In this document: piece after piece, positions 27,280 to 35,909 of the stretch
Layout of the letters: each line of letters begins with the position of its first letter
Numbering within the stretch: position 1 is the first letter of the stretch
Assembly: GCA_964593585.1 (NCBI GenBank)
Contig: CAZQIZ010000002.1
Location: 62,001-126,000 of the forward strand
Length of the DNA: 64,000 bases
Direction: 5' to 3'
From: JACQFV01 sp964593585
Lineage (GTDB): Bacteria; Zixibacteria; MSB-5A5; WJJR01
Program-made: the position numbers and the translations under genes
Notes under the pieces: model-generated
Seen by the model: only the letters and a program-made list of their open reading frames with translations
What the model was told of the DNA's origin: nothing
The model's database searches: none

Positions 27280-28398
27280 ATGGCGAAATACAGGATCGCG
27301 TGGATGCCCGGAGACGGGGTTGGCAACGATGTGATGGACGCCTGCAAGATCGTTCTTGATGCCCTCAAACTGGACGCCGAATACATCCCCGCCGACATCG
27401 GCTGGGAGCTCTGGTGCAAGGAGGGCAACGCCCTCCCCGACCGAACATTGAAAATCCTCGGCGAGACCCACTGCGCGCTCTTCGGCGCGATCACCTCCAA
27501 ACCCAAGGAGGAGGCCGAAGCCGAATTGGACCCGTCGCTGAAGGGCAAGGGCCTGGTCTACCAGTCGCCGATTGTGAAACTGCGGCAGACTCTGAACCTG
27601 AAGACCAACCTGCGGCCGTGCAAGGCCTACCCCGGCAACCCGCTCAATTACCGCGACGACATCGATCTGGTGGTCTTCCGGGAAAACACCGAGGACCTCT
27701 ACGCCGGTGTCGAGTTCCATCCGGTGCCGGACGAGGTGCGCCAGACGCTGGCCAAGCACAACAAGAACATGAAGAAGTTCGACCATGTGAAGGGCGAGGA
27801 TCTGGCGATCTCCTGCCGCATCAACTCACGCGAGGCCTGCCGGTCCATTGTCACCGCCGCCTTTGATTATGCCAAGCAGTTCGGCTACAAGTCGGTCACG
27901 GTGGTGGAAAAGCCGAATGTAATCCGCGAGACTTCGGGACTGTTTGTGCGCACTGCCCGCGAGGTCGCCAAAAACTACCCGGGCATCGAGCTGATCGAGA
28001 CCAACATCGACGCCATGTGCATGTGGCTGATCAAGAATCCGCAGTCCTACGGCGTCTTGGTTGCTTCGAACATGTTCGGCGACATCATCTCCGATTTGTG
28101 CGCGCAGTTGGTCGGCGGGTTGGGGTTTGCCTCATCGGGCAACATTGGCGACAAGTACGCGGTGTTCGAGCCGACACATGGTTCGGCGCCGAAGTACGCG
28201 GGACAACACAAAGTCAATCCGATGGCGATGTTTCTCACCGCCAAGCTGATGCTCGACTGGCTGGGCGAGAAGGCCATGGCCGACAAGTTGGAAAAGGCCA
28301 TCGCGGCGGTGATCAAGGAGGGCAAGGTCCGCACTTATGACATGGGCGGCAGGGACTCCTCGCTCGACATGGCCAGGGCGGTGGCGGCGAAACTGTAG
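27280..28398 (+). CDS. icd: Isocitrate dehydrogenase, probably NADP-dependent
   Basis: 372 residues, AAAGGA upstream of the ATG. Beta-decarboxylating dehydrogenase family: MPGDGVGNDV, LVVFRENTEDLYAG, VVEKPNV with the catalytic Lys, and metal-binding NMFGDIISDL. Two features favour isocitrate and NADP. TLNL stands where isocitrate dehydrogenases have SLN, unlike isopropylmalate or homoisocitrate enzymes. HGSAPKYAGQHKVNP carries the KY pair that in E. coli Icd contacts the NADP 2'-phosphate. It oxidises isocitrate to 2-oxoglutarate or, in a reductive cycle, carboxylates in reverse. Its terminator (28421-28452) closes the block. Confidence 0.9.
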   Translation: MAKYRIAWMPGDGVGNDVMDACKIVLDALKLDAEYIPADIGWELWCKEGNALPDRTLKILGETHCALFGAITSKPKEEAEAELDPSLKGKGLVYQSPIVKLRQTLNLKTNLRPCKAYPGNPLNYRDDIDLVVFRENTEDLYAGVEFHPVPDEVRQTLAKHNKNMKKFDHVKGEDLAISCRINSREACRSIVTAAFDYAKQFGYKSVTVVEKPNVIRETSGLFVRTAREVAKNYPGIELIETNIDAMCMWLIKNPQSYGVLVASNMFGDIISDLCAQLVGGLGFASSGNIGDKYAVFEPTHGSAPKYAGQHKVNPMAMFLTAKLMLDWLGEKAMADKLEKAIAAVIKEGKVRTYDMGGRDSSLDMARAVAAKL

Positions 28399-28420
28399 GA
28401 TCCGAGAGGGGTGGGCAATG

Positions 28421-28452
28421 AAACGGGGCGGGTGGCAACACCCGCCCCGTTT
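28421..28452. terminator. Bidirectional terminator between icd and the VOC gene
   Basis: AAACGGGGCGGGTG and its exact complement form a 14-base-pair stem around GCAA, with A-rich and T-rich edges on both strands, between the stops of two convergent genes. Confidence 0.85.
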
Positions 28453-28467
28453 GGCTTGCCGGCCGAT

Positions 28468-28823
28468 TTACATTGCGGTGGCGAACAAGCCGACGATGTT
28501 GCCGTCCGGATCGGTGAATAAGGCACAGGCGCCGGTCCCCGGAATCGGCGTGGGCGGCAGGCCGTCTTGCCGCCGAGCGATTCGGCTTTGTCCAGCGATG
28601 CCTTCAGATTGTCGACGTGGATGTAGAACGTGATGTAGGGCGGGGCGCCGTTCATAGCGCCGCCCACGCCCCCGCCGATCGAGCCATCCCCGGCCGGGGA
28701 CACGAGGCCGTAGTTCATCTCCTCCATCACCTGATACTGCCAGCCGAACAACTTGCCGTAGAACTCGCGCGTCTTGGCGCCATCCTTGCCCATGATCTCG
28801 AAGTGCACGACGGGTTGTGCCAT
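28468..28823 (-). pseudogene. VOC (glyoxalase-like) protein with a one-base frameshift
   Basis: Starts at the ATG at 28823 (AGGAAAGGA upstream) with MAQPVVHFEIMGKDGAKTR and FYGKLFGWQYQVMEE, typical of small single-domain VOC proteins. After SLGGKTA the expected ending (LPPTPIPGTGACALFTDPDG then NIVGLFATAM, stop at 28468) is found one frame over, so one base seems missing near 28560. Restored, it would be about 118 residues. Unrepaired, the frame runs on past the terminator as nonsense. Function of the family member is unknown; the break may be real or an assembly error. Confidence 0.8.
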
Positions 28824-28975
28824 GTGTGTGTCCTTTCCTCGCAAGAGGGTTTGGGTGTCCGGTTTCGAGGCGACGGGAACGGCCGGTGTGCGCACGACTA
28901 TCTTCCCCGCGGCCGGTTGACTATACTGAAACCGGACGGATTTTGTTGCTCACTTCATTGCGAAAATGATCTGGC

Positions 28976-29341
28976 CTAGTGAACCTGCGCCACCGGGCGG
29001 CGTCCGAATTTCTGGGTCGCGTACCCCAGAATCAATCCGACCAGCGTGCCCGGAATCATGATCTCCAGATAGTAGTGCTTGCCGGTCTCCGATGGCATGG
29101 CCGCCACCGCGAAGGCCAAGATGAGGCCGACCAGGCCGCCGACCAGGATGCCCAGCGGCAGCGAGTTGTACTTGCGGGCGACAAAGCCGATGATCACACC
29201 GGCGATGATTCCCTTGATGGTCGATCCGATGACGATGCTGACTATCATCGGCGCGACTTCCGGCCCGGAAAACAGCGCGGTCAGGCCGTCGAGGGCGCCG
29301 AGAATGGCGCCGAGGATGATTCCCAACAGTGGTTTGGACAT
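28976..29341 (-). CDS. Small glycine-zipper membrane protein
   Basis: 121 residues from an ATG at 29341 behind AAGGAG. Four hydrophobic helices rich in GxxxG spacing (LLGIILGAILGALDGL, IIAGVIIGFVARKY, LGILVGGLVGLILAF, PGTLVGLILGYATQKFG). The layout resembles small integral membrane proteins of unknown function. It lies just downstream of the kinase gene on the same strand; a functional link is not shown. Confidence 0.7.
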   Translation of the reverse strand: MSKPLLGIILGAILGALDGLTALFSGPEVAPMIVSIVIGSTIKGIIAGVIIGFVARKYNSLPLGILVGGLVGLILAFAVAAMPSETGKHYYLEIMIPGTLVGLILGYATQKFGRRPVAQVH

Positions 29342-29412
29342 GCGTTTCTCCTTCTCTGAATTCAGTCCGCGGGACTGGTCTGCCCTTCTATTACCGATTT
29401 GGCGGAATTCCT

Positions 29413-30450
29413 TTAGAGTCCGCGCCACAAAAGGAAGAAAAATCGTATCACAATGTACACCAACGCGATGATCACGATGAACTGATTGCGGGCCAGCCAG
29501 CGCCCGATCTTTTCCCAGCGGCGCTCGGGCCGTGCGGCCACCGGTTGATCATCGAGGAAGGCGCCGATGTCGGCGGCGAGGGCATTGACGCTCTGATAGC
29601 GATTGCCGGGGTCGAGCGCCATCGCCTTCAGGCAGATCGCCTCCAGCGCGCGCGGCAGATCGGGATTGAACGCGCGCGGCGGCGGGAATTCGCCCCGCTG
29701 GGCGCGCTCCAGGGCTGCCACGATTGGCTGGGCGGGAAACGGCGCATGGCCGGTGAGGATGTAGTAGAGCACCGCGCCAAGGCCATAAACATCGGAGCGG
29801 TGGTCGATGCGACGGTGATCGCCGGCGGCCTGTTCGGGCGAAAGATAGCCGGGTGTGCCGATGACCGTTCCGCTTTGCGTGGAAATGCCGCCGGCAGGGT
29901 TGATGGGGCCACCCTCTCGCCCGTCCGTCGTCGAGAGGCGAGCGGCCACACCCCAGTCCATCACCAACGCCTCCCCGAAGGCGCCGATCATGATGTTGCT
30001 GGGCTTGAGGTCGCGGTGCAGCACGCCGCGCGAGTGGGCAAACGCCACCGCCTCGCAGATGCGCAGGAACAGGCGCAGACGATCGTTCAGTGGGCCGGGA
30101 GACGCCATCTCCTGCTCCAGCGTCTTCCCCTGCACCAGCTTCATGGTGTAGTAGACACGTCCATCGGGCAGTGTGCCGACGTCATGGATCGGGACGATGC
30201 CCGGGTGCTCCAATTGCGCCACGATCTTCGCTTCGCGCAGCATGCGCGGCGCCATATCCTCGCCGCCATCGGGCAGTGTCAGGATCTTCATCGCCAATTG
30301 GCGGTCGAGGTCATGGTCATGCACGAGGAAGACCGTTGCCATGCCCCCCATCGCCAGCCGTCGCTCGACGGTGTAGCGGGTGCCGGAGAGGTCGGGGCGG
30401 TCGACCAAGTCGCGCAGCCGCCTGATCTGATCGTCGGAGTACGGAGTCAC
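29413..30450 (-). CDS. Hanks-type serine/threonine protein kinase with C-terminal membrane anchor
   Basis: 345 residues, GTG start overlapping the stop of the sigma-factor gene (GTGA). The kinase domain (about 26-280) is complete: glycine loop LAMGGMATVFLV, Lys in LAMKIL, catalytic HRDLKPSNIM, MDWG in place of DFG (common in such kinases), GTPGYLSPEQA and DVYGLGAVLYYILTG. A single transmembrane helix (FIVIIALVYIVIRFFFLLW) ends the protein, leaving almost no extracytoplasmic sensor domain, so it must sense through membrane or cytosolic partners. Coupling to an ECF sigma factor is a known arrangement in which the kinase phosphorylates the sigma factor. Confidence 0.93.
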   Translation of the reverse strand: MTPYSDDQIRRLRDLVDRPDLSGTRYTVERRLAMGGMATVFLVHDHDLDRQLAMKILTLPDGGEDMAPRMLREAKIVAQLEHPGIVPIHDVGTLPDGRVYYTMKLVQGKTLEQEMASPGPLNDRLRLFLRICEAVAFAHSRGVLHRDLKPSNIMIGAFGEALVMDWGVAARLSTTDGREGGPINPAGGISTQSGTVIGTPGYLSPEQAAGDHRRIDHRSDVYGLGAVLYYILTGHAPFPAQPIVAALERAQRGEFPPPRAFNPDLPRALEAICLKAMALDPGNRYQSVNALAADIGAFLDDQPVAARPERRWEKIGRWLARNQFIVIIALVYIVIRFFFLLWRGL

Positions 30451-31178
30451 GGCAGCTTGATCCCCAGCAGCGCACGGGCCTCATCGCGAAATTCGGCATC
30501 GGAGGCGGTCAGTTCGCGCAACAACTCGAGCACGATGCGGCGGAATTCCTGGCGGGCGTAGGCGAGATAGTTGGTGATGGTCTCGACGGTGACGCCATGC
30601 GCGGCGGCCAGATCGGCATAGGTCGGCCGTGCGGGGCCCTCGTCGAGATCGTACTCGATGAACAATTGCGCGCTAAGCGCGCGATCACGCGCCTGACAGT
30701 GCTCGCGCAGATTACCGACGGCCAGCTTGAACAGACTTTGCACCCAGTCGCGCTCAAAGGTCTCATCGGGGGAGCGTGCAACGGCGGCGCCGAGTTCAGC
30801 TTCGACCGCGGCGGTATCCAGCGGGATCATCTCAGCGTCGCCGCCGCGTTTGAGCCGCGACGAGGCGGCGTCTTCGCGCTGGATGTAACGGTCCAGACAG
30901 GTACGCAGAAACGTGCGGAAACGGGCGCGGGCGGGATCGTAATCGATGAAGAAGTCCTCCGCAAAGACGCGCAAAAAGAAGCCCTGGGTCAGATCAGCGG
31001 CATCGTCGGGCGTGCGGTTCCACTTGAGGCGAATGTATTTATAGACCGGCTTCCAGTAGACCTGTGCCAATTGCTCGCGGGCGCGTTGGCGATCCTCCGC
31101 CTGTCCGCTGCGCAGCGCGAGGATGGCGGAAATGCGCGTGGCGGGAAACGGCCCGCCGGTGTCGTGAGCCGGGACCAT
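30447..31178 (-). CDS. ECF-type RNA polymerase sigma factor
   Basis: 243 residues from an ATG at 31178. Region 2 is seen in YWKPVYKYIRLKWNRTPDDA and DLTQGFFLRVFAEDF; region 4 in TYADLAAAHGVTVETITNYL followed by YARQEFRRIVLELLREL. The YWKPVY...DLTQGFF signature is typical of the ECF groups common in Planctomycetes and related phyla that are paired with serine/threonine kinases rather than anti-sigma factors. No anti-sigma gene is nearby; the overlapping kinase is the probable regulator. Confidence 0.9.
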   Translation of the reverse strand: MVPAHDTGGPFPATRISAILALRSGQAEDRQRAREQLAQVYWKPVYKYIRLKWNRTPDDAADLTQGFFLRVFAEDFFIDYDPARARFRTFLRTCLDRYIQREDAASSRLKRGGDAEMIPLDTAAVEAELGAAVARSPDETFERDWVQSLFKLAVGNLREHCQARDRALSAQLFIEYDLDEGPARPTYADLAAAHGVTVETITNYLAYARQEFRRIVLELLRELTASDAEFRDEARALLGIKLP

Positions 31179-31191
31179 ATCGGCATCTCAA

Positions 31192-31734
31192 TTAGAGCGA
31201 ATCGTCGAGCGCAGCCGGCTCGCTAATGCGTCCGCTCACCTGACGGCGCAGCCGGATGCGCGTCAGCTCGGGATCGGAGGAGAACCCATATCCCTTCATC
31301 ACATCCTGGCCGCGGGTGATGGTAACGAAACTGTCGGTGGTGATCAGGCGGTTGGCGTCGTCCCAGGAGAGGTGCTGCGATGCGAGGGTGCGTCCATCGT
31401 CGGTGACAATCGTCACCCCGCCGAAGCCCTCAAGCAGCCGCTGTTTTTCCCGCACCAGCGCCGAATCGGCCTTCAGTTTCGAAGTGTGTCTCCCCTCGCG
31501 GTTGAAGAAATCGACATCGAGGTTGTAGGCCCAGGCCGAGTCCTGGTCGCCCCAGGAGATGATCCGGCCGCTGTGGATGCGTGTGGTGACCACCGATTCG
31601 GTGAGGAACACGGTGGTGGCGTTGGTCGCCTCCGATGTCGGGTAGGACCGTGCGGCGCCGGCCGGCGGCGGGACATCCGGCTCGGTGCATCCGGCCAGAA
31701 GCGCCGCCAAGAGACAGAGGGAACGGATCCGCAT
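31192..31734 (-). CDS. lptC: LPS-export lipoprotein LptC
   Basis: 180 residues. Lipoprotein signal with lipobox LLAGC (Cys about 16). The LptC/OstA-like jellyroll strands are visible as VVTTRIHSGRIISW, LDVDFFNREGRHTSKLKADSA and TRGQDVMKGYGFSSDPELTRIRL. It bridges the inner-membrane LptFG complex to LptA in moving lipopolysaccharide to the outer membrane. The start codon directly follows the kdsD stop, an arrangement (kdsD-kdsC-lptC) also found in proteobacteria. Confidence 0.85.
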   Translation of the reverse strand: MRIRSLCLLAALLAGCTEPDVPPPAGAARSYPTSEATNATTVFLTESVVTTRIHSGRIISWGDQDSAWAYNLDVDFFNREGRHTSKLKADSALVREKQRLLEGFGGVTIVTDDGRTLASQHLSWDDANRLITTDSFVTITRGQDVMKGYGFSSDPELTRIRLRRQVSGRISEPAALDDSL

Positions 31735-32718
31735 CTAAACAGCCCCTGAAGAGAGAATGTCGTGCATGTGCAACACACCAACCAGTCGCCGGGACTCATC
31801 GACGACCAGCAGCACGGTGATCTTGGCATCTTCCATGCGCGCCAGTGCGCTGACGGCCATTTCATCGGGGCCGACGGTCTTCGGGCCGGGGGTCATGACA
31901 TCGGCGGCGCGCAGAGTGAAGAGGTCGACGCGGCGTTCGATCTGACGACGCAGGTCCCCATCGGTGAAGATTCCCAGCAACCGTCCCTGACTGTCGAGGA
32001 TGGCGGCGCAGCCGAGACGTTTGCGGGTCATCTCAACCAGCAATTCCTTAAAGGGAGCGTCTTCGGCCACGGAGGGGATCGCCTCGCCGGAGTGCATCAG
32101 GTCGCCGACGGTCAGCAGGAGGCGGCGACCGAGGGCGCCGCGCGGATGGAAACGGGCAAAATCGGCGGGGGTGATCCCGCGTTCGACCATCAGCACCACC
32201 GCCAGCGCATCGCCCAGGGCGAGCGCCGCAGTGGTCGAGCAGGTCGGCACGAGGTTGTTCGGCTCGGCTTCACCCGGCACGCTGGCATCGAGGACGATGT
32301 CGGCACGACGCGCCAGTTCGCCGGTGGGATTGCCGGAGATGAGGATGATCTTGATCCCAAGCCGCTTGAACGCCGGCAACAACTCGCCAATTTCCTCTGA
32401 TTCGGCCGACTTGGAGATGGCCAGCACGACATCGGACTCTGTCACCACGCCCAGATCACCGTGGCCCGCCTCAACCGGATGCAGGAAGAATGACGGTGTG
32501 CCGGTCGAGGAGAGCGTGGCGGCGACCTTCTGGCCGATCAGCCCCGACTTCCCCATGCCGGTGACGATCACGCGCCCGGCGGCGGCGAGGATGAGGTCGA
32601 TGGCCTGCTCGAAACGATCATCGAGGCGCGCGGCGAGTCCGGAGACGCTGTCGGCTTCACGTCGGAGCACATCGGCGGCCAGCGCCAGGCGCGTCGAGGC
32701 AACCGTTTTTGTCTTCAT
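31735..32718 (-). CDS. kdsD: Arabinose-5-phosphate isomerase
   Basis: 327 residues; the ATG at 32718 overlaps the kdsC stop (ATGA). SIS domain (about 40-170) with VIVTGMGKSGLIGQKVAATLSS and EAGHGDLG, then two CBS domains (from LTVGDLMHSG and AADVMTPGPK). It converts ribulose-5-phosphate to arabinose-5-phosphate, the first committed step to KDO. The CBS pair may sense nucleotides. Confidence 0.95.
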   Translation of the reverse strand: MKTKTVASTRLALAADVLRREADSVSGLAARLDDRFEQAIDLILAAAGRVIVTGMGKSGLIGQKVAATLSSTGTPSFFLHPVEAGHGDLGVVTESDVVLAISKSAESEEIGELLPAFKRLGIKIILISGNPTGELARRADIVLDASVPGEAEPNNLVPTCSTTAALALGDALAVVLMVERGITPADFARFHPRGALGRRLLLTVGDLMHSGEAIPSVAEDAPFKELLVEMTRKRLGCAAILDSQGRLLGIFTDGDLRRQIERRVDLFTLRAADVMTPGPKTVGPDEMAVSALARMEDAKITVLLVVDESRRLVGVLHMHDILSSGAV

Positions 32719-33281
32719 GGCTTGCTCGGCTCTCCAGTGGCCAATACCTGGCGCGATCCTTGCGGCGTCCAGTCGAAGCCGCGCGCCTCCAGCAGGGCAT
32801 CGAGAGCGGCGCGCACAAATCCCTGCCCGCCGGCGCGTTTGATCACCCAATCGGCCAGCGCGAGAATCTCGGGGTGGCCATCATAGGGCGCCACGCGCAA
32901 ACAGCGACGCCGGAAGATCGGCCGGTCGGGCAGATCGTCGCCGAGAAACATGATCTCATCATCGGAAAGCTGATACTGCCGTTTCAGCCGCTCATAGACC
33001 TCGGCCTTGTCGCGCACATCCTGATGCACTTCCGCAATGCGCAGGTACTCGGCGCGGTGGCGGGTGGAGGCGTCGTTGTTGCCGGTGATGATCGCAAAAT
33101 TCAATCCCGCCTTGTGGCCCATGAAAATGCCGACGCCATCGGGCACCCAGAAACATTTGAGCCGTTCGCCGGAATCCGACACCCAGACCCGGTTGTCGGT
33201 GAGCACGCCGTCGAAATCGAACATTACCATCTTGATACGAGCCAGACGGGCGCGGCTGGGTTTGCGGGTGGACTTAGGCAT
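32715..33281 (-). CDS. kdsC: KDO-8-phosphate phosphatase (HAD type)
   Basis: 188 residues, ATG at 33281, overlapping the 3' end of kdsA by 8 bases. HAD motifs: MFDFDGVLTDN, IITGNNDAS, and the acidic motif FLGDDLPD. As a capless C0 HAD with WVPDGVG it matches KdsC, which releases phosphate from KDO-8-P. The N-terminus is slightly longer and basic. Confidence 0.93.
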   Translation of the reverse strand: MPKSTRKPSRARLARIKMVMFDFDGVLTDNRVWVSDSGERLKCFWVPDGVGIFMGHKAGLNFAIITGNNDASTRHRAEYLRIAEVHQDVRDKAEVYERLKRQYQLSDDEIMFLGDDLPDRPIFRRRCLRVAPYDGHPEILALADWVIKRAGGQGFVRAALDALLEARGFDWTPQGSRQVLATGEPSKP

Positions 33282-34131
33282 GAGCGCTCGCGGCGGTGAG
33301 GGATTCGATCCCGGCGATCACATCGGCGGCGGCGAAGAGTTCGTCGATGCGTTCCAGCGGCCATTGGATTTCACGGTCGCTCTTGGCGCTGTCCGGATCG
33401 GGATGCACTTCGCAGAAGATGGCGTCGATGCCGACGGCGACAGCCGCGCGCAGAAGCGGCAGGAGGAACTCGCGCCGTCCACCCGAAGCGCCCCCCGCCG
33501 AACCGGGCGTTTGCACCGAGTGCGAGGCATCATAGCAGACCGGGAAGCCCGCCGCGCGCATGGTCGGCAACGAGCGGAAATCGACGATCAGGTCGCCGTA
33601 ACCGTGCGTGCTGCCGCGTTCGGTCAGCATCACCTTGGGGTTGCCGGCCTGCACCGCCTTGTCGGCGATGTGGGCCATGTCCGCGGGAGCGAGAAACTGA
33701 CCCTTCTTGATGTTGATCGGTCTGCCCGACATCGCAGCCGCCACGACCAAATCGGTCTGGCGGCAGAGGAAGGCGGGAATCTGGATTAAGTCGATCACGG
33801 GCGCGGCCAGGGCGGCGTCCGCCGAGGTGTGGACATCGGTGGTCACCGGGAGCCCGGTGCGCGCGCGCACTTTCTCGAGGATGCGCAACCCCTCCTCGAT
33901 CCCGGGCCCCTGATAGGAGTCGCCGCGCAGGCGATTGGCCTTGGTGTAGGAGCTTTTGAAGACGATCTGACGGCTGTCGCGTTCGGCGATGACCGCCAGT
34001 TTGTCGGCCACAGTCAGCGCCAGCGTTTCGGACTCCAGCACACAGGGGCCGAGTATCCAGAGCATGGTCCCGCGGCCCACGGCCAGCGGGCCAATATCAA
34101 AGGCGTGAACAGTCTGCGCCGGTTGTGACAT
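33274..34131 (-). CDS. kdsA: 2-dehydro-3-deoxyphosphooctonate aldolase (KDO-8-P synthase)
   Basis: 285 residues from an ATG at 34131 (GAAGGG upstream). Condenses phosphoenolpyruvate with arabinose-5-phosphate. Characteristic stretches: ILGPCVLES, FKSSYTKANRLRGDSYQGPG, TTDVHTSADA, IQIPAFLCRQTDL, NIKKGQFLAP, MLTERGSTHGYGDLIVD and CYDASHSVQTPG. The Cys in GPCVLES occupies the position of the metal-binding Cys of metal-dependent KdsA. First of a kdsA-kdsC-kdsD-lptC operon. Confidence 0.96.
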   Translation of the reverse strand: MSQPAQTVHAFDIGPLAVGRGTMLWILGPCVLESETLALTVADKLAVIAERDSRQIVFKSSYTKANRLRGDSYQGPGIEEGLRILEKVRARTGLPVTTDVHTSADAALAAPVIDLIQIPAFLCRQTDLVVAAAMSGRPINIKKGQFLAPADMAHIADKAVQAGNPKVMLTERGSTHGYGDLIVDFRSLPTMRAAGFPVCYDASHSVQTPGSAGGASGGRREFLLPLLRAAVAVGIDAIFCEVHPDPDSAKSDREIQWPLERIDELFAAADVIAGIESLTAASAHA

Positions 34132-34173
34132 TTCGCGACCCTTCGTTGACGGCATGGAGGGGCAATATAAACG

Positions 34174-34210
34174 AAAACGGGCGATGGAGGTACCCTCCAT
34201 CGCCCGTTTT
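34174..34210 (-). terminator. Rho-independent terminator of pyrG
   Basis: A perfect 17-base-pair stem (AAAACGGGCGATGGAGG and its complement) with a three-base loop, T-rich on the exit side, 11 bases after the pyrG stop and ahead of kdsA. Confidence 0.9.
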
Positions 34211-34221
34211 ACGCGGCGTCG

Positions 34222-35883
34222 TCAGGCGGAGCGTTGCTCGACAATCGACTCGGTCTGGCGCGACTGGCGGAAGCGAACCGCCGCGGCGACGAAGTCGCGG
34301 TAGAGCGGATGCGCATTGGTCGGGCGCGACTTCAGTTCGGGATGGAATTGGACGCCGACAAACCACGGGTGTTTGGGAATCTCGACGATTTCCACCAGCG
34401 TGCCATCGGGCGAGAGCCCGGCGGGGATCATCCCGGCGCCGAAGATTTGGTCGCGGTAGCCGTTGTTGAATTCATAGCGGTGGCGGTGACGTTCGGAAAT
34501 CTGCGTGGCGCCATAGGCCTTGTGGGAATTGGTCCCCTCGGCCACGACGCAGGGATAGGCGCCCAGACGCATGGTGCCGCCCATATTGGTCACTTCGCGC
34601 TGTTCGGAAAGCAGCGTGATGACCGGATGCGGCGCCTCGCGGTTGAATTCGGAAGACTGCGCCCCTTCGAGGCCGCAGACGTTGCGGGCAAACTCGATCA
34701 CCGCGCACTGCATGCCGAGACAGATGCCGAAAAACGGGATGCCATGCTGGCGGACAAAGCGAATCGACTCGATTTTCCCCTCGACGCCGCGCTCGCCGAA
34801 CCCGCCGGGGATGAGCAGGCCATCGACGTTGTCGAGGTACTGCTCGGCGCCGTGCTTTTTGATGTTCTCCGAGGAGACCCAAACCAGCTCGACATGGGCG
34901 TCGTTGGCGACACCGGCATGCACAAATGACTCGATGATCGATTTGTAGGCGTCCTTCAGGGACACGTATTTGCCGCAGATCGCGATGCGCACATGATGCT
35001 TCGGGTTGGTGATGGTCTGGACGATCTTGCGCCAGTCGTCCAATTGCGGCGGCGGCGGCGTCAGATTGAGGAAGCGGCAGACAAGGTCGTCAACACCCTG
35101 CTCATGGAACAGGAGCGGAATCTTGTAGACCGAATCGACATCGACCGCGGAAAAGACCGCGCCGGCCGGCATGTTGCAGAACAGGCCGATCTTGGCGCGG
35201 ATTTCCTCGGAGAGTTCCTGCTGGGTGCGGCAAAGCAGGATGTGCGGCTGGATACCGATCTCGCGCAGGGCCTTGACCGAATGCTGCGTGGGCTTGGTCT
35301 TCGGTTCGCCGGCGGTGTCGATGTAGGGCACCAGCGTCAGGTGGATATAGAGCGTGTGGCCGAGCGGACTTTCCAGCCCCATCTGACGGATTGCTTCGAG
35401 GAAGGGCTGGGATTCGATGTCACCGACGGTCCCGCCGATTTCGGTGATCACCACATCGAGGGCGCCATCACGCTTCTCGATCCGGCGAATTCGCGATTTG
35501 ATCTCGTTGGTGACATGCGGGATCACCTGGACGGTCGCGCCGAGGTAGTCGCCGCGCCGTTCGCGCGAGATGATGGTCTCGTAGACCTGCCCGGTGGTGA
35601 CATTGCTCTGGCGGGTGAGGTTCTCATCGAGGAACCGCTCGTAATGGCCCAGATCGAGGTCGGTCTCGGCGCCGTCATCGAGGACAAACACCTCGCCGTG
35701 CTGGAAGGGGTTCATCGTACCGGGATCGACGTTGAGGTAGGGGTCGAACTTTTGCATGCCGACGCGCAGCCCGCGCCGCTTGAGCAAAAGCCCCAGCGAG
35801 GCGGCGGCGATGCCCTTGCCCAGGGAGGAGACCACGCCCCCGGTGACGAAAATATGCCGAGTTTGACTGACCACTGCGTCCAT
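34222..35883 (-). CDS. pyrG: CTP synthase
   Basis: 553 residues; ATG with GAGGAGG upstream. Amidoligase domain (1 to about 270): FVTGGVVSSLGKGIAAASLG, KFDPYLNVDPGTMNPFQHGEV; glutaminase domain with the nucleophile in FGICLGMQCAV and the His/Glu pair in VQFHPELKSRP. Makes CTP from UTP with glutamine and ATP. CTP feeds CMP-KDO synthesis by the kdsB gene 26 bases upstream, a sensible pairing. Confidence 0.97.
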   Translation of the reverse strand: MDAVVSQTRHIFVTGGVVSSLGKGIAAASLGLLLKRRGLRVGMQKFDPYLNVDPGTMNPFQHGEVFVLDDGAETDLDLGHYERFLDENLTRQSNVTTGQVYETIISRERRGDYLGATVQVIPHVTNEIKSRIRRIEKRDGALDVVITEIGGTVGDIESQPFLEAIRQMGLESPLGHTLYIHLTLVPYIDTAGEPKTKPTQHSVKALREIGIQPHILLCRTQQELSEEIRAKIGLFCNMPAGAVFSAVDVDSVYKIPLLFHEQGVDDLVCRFLNLTPPPPQLDDWRKIVQTITNPKHHVRIAICGKYVSLKDAYKSIIESFVHAGVANDAHVELVWVSSENIKKHGAEQYLDNVDGLLIPGGFGERGVEGKIESIRFVRQHGIPFFGICLGMQCAVIEFARNVCGLEGAQSSEFNREAPHPVITLLSEQREVTNMGGTMRLGAYPCVVAEGTNSHKAYGATQISERHRHRYEFNNGYRDQIFGAGMIPAGLSPDGTLVEIVEIPKHPWFVGVQFHPELKSRPTNAHPLYRDFVAAAVRFRQSRQTESIVEQRSA

Positions 35884-35909
35884 TGCTCCACCCCTCCTCT
35901 ATCGTATTC

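Noticed and set aside
34174..34210. Near-perfect palindrome considered as a regulator operator
   Set aside because: Position just after pyrG with a T-rich exit side fits a terminator better.
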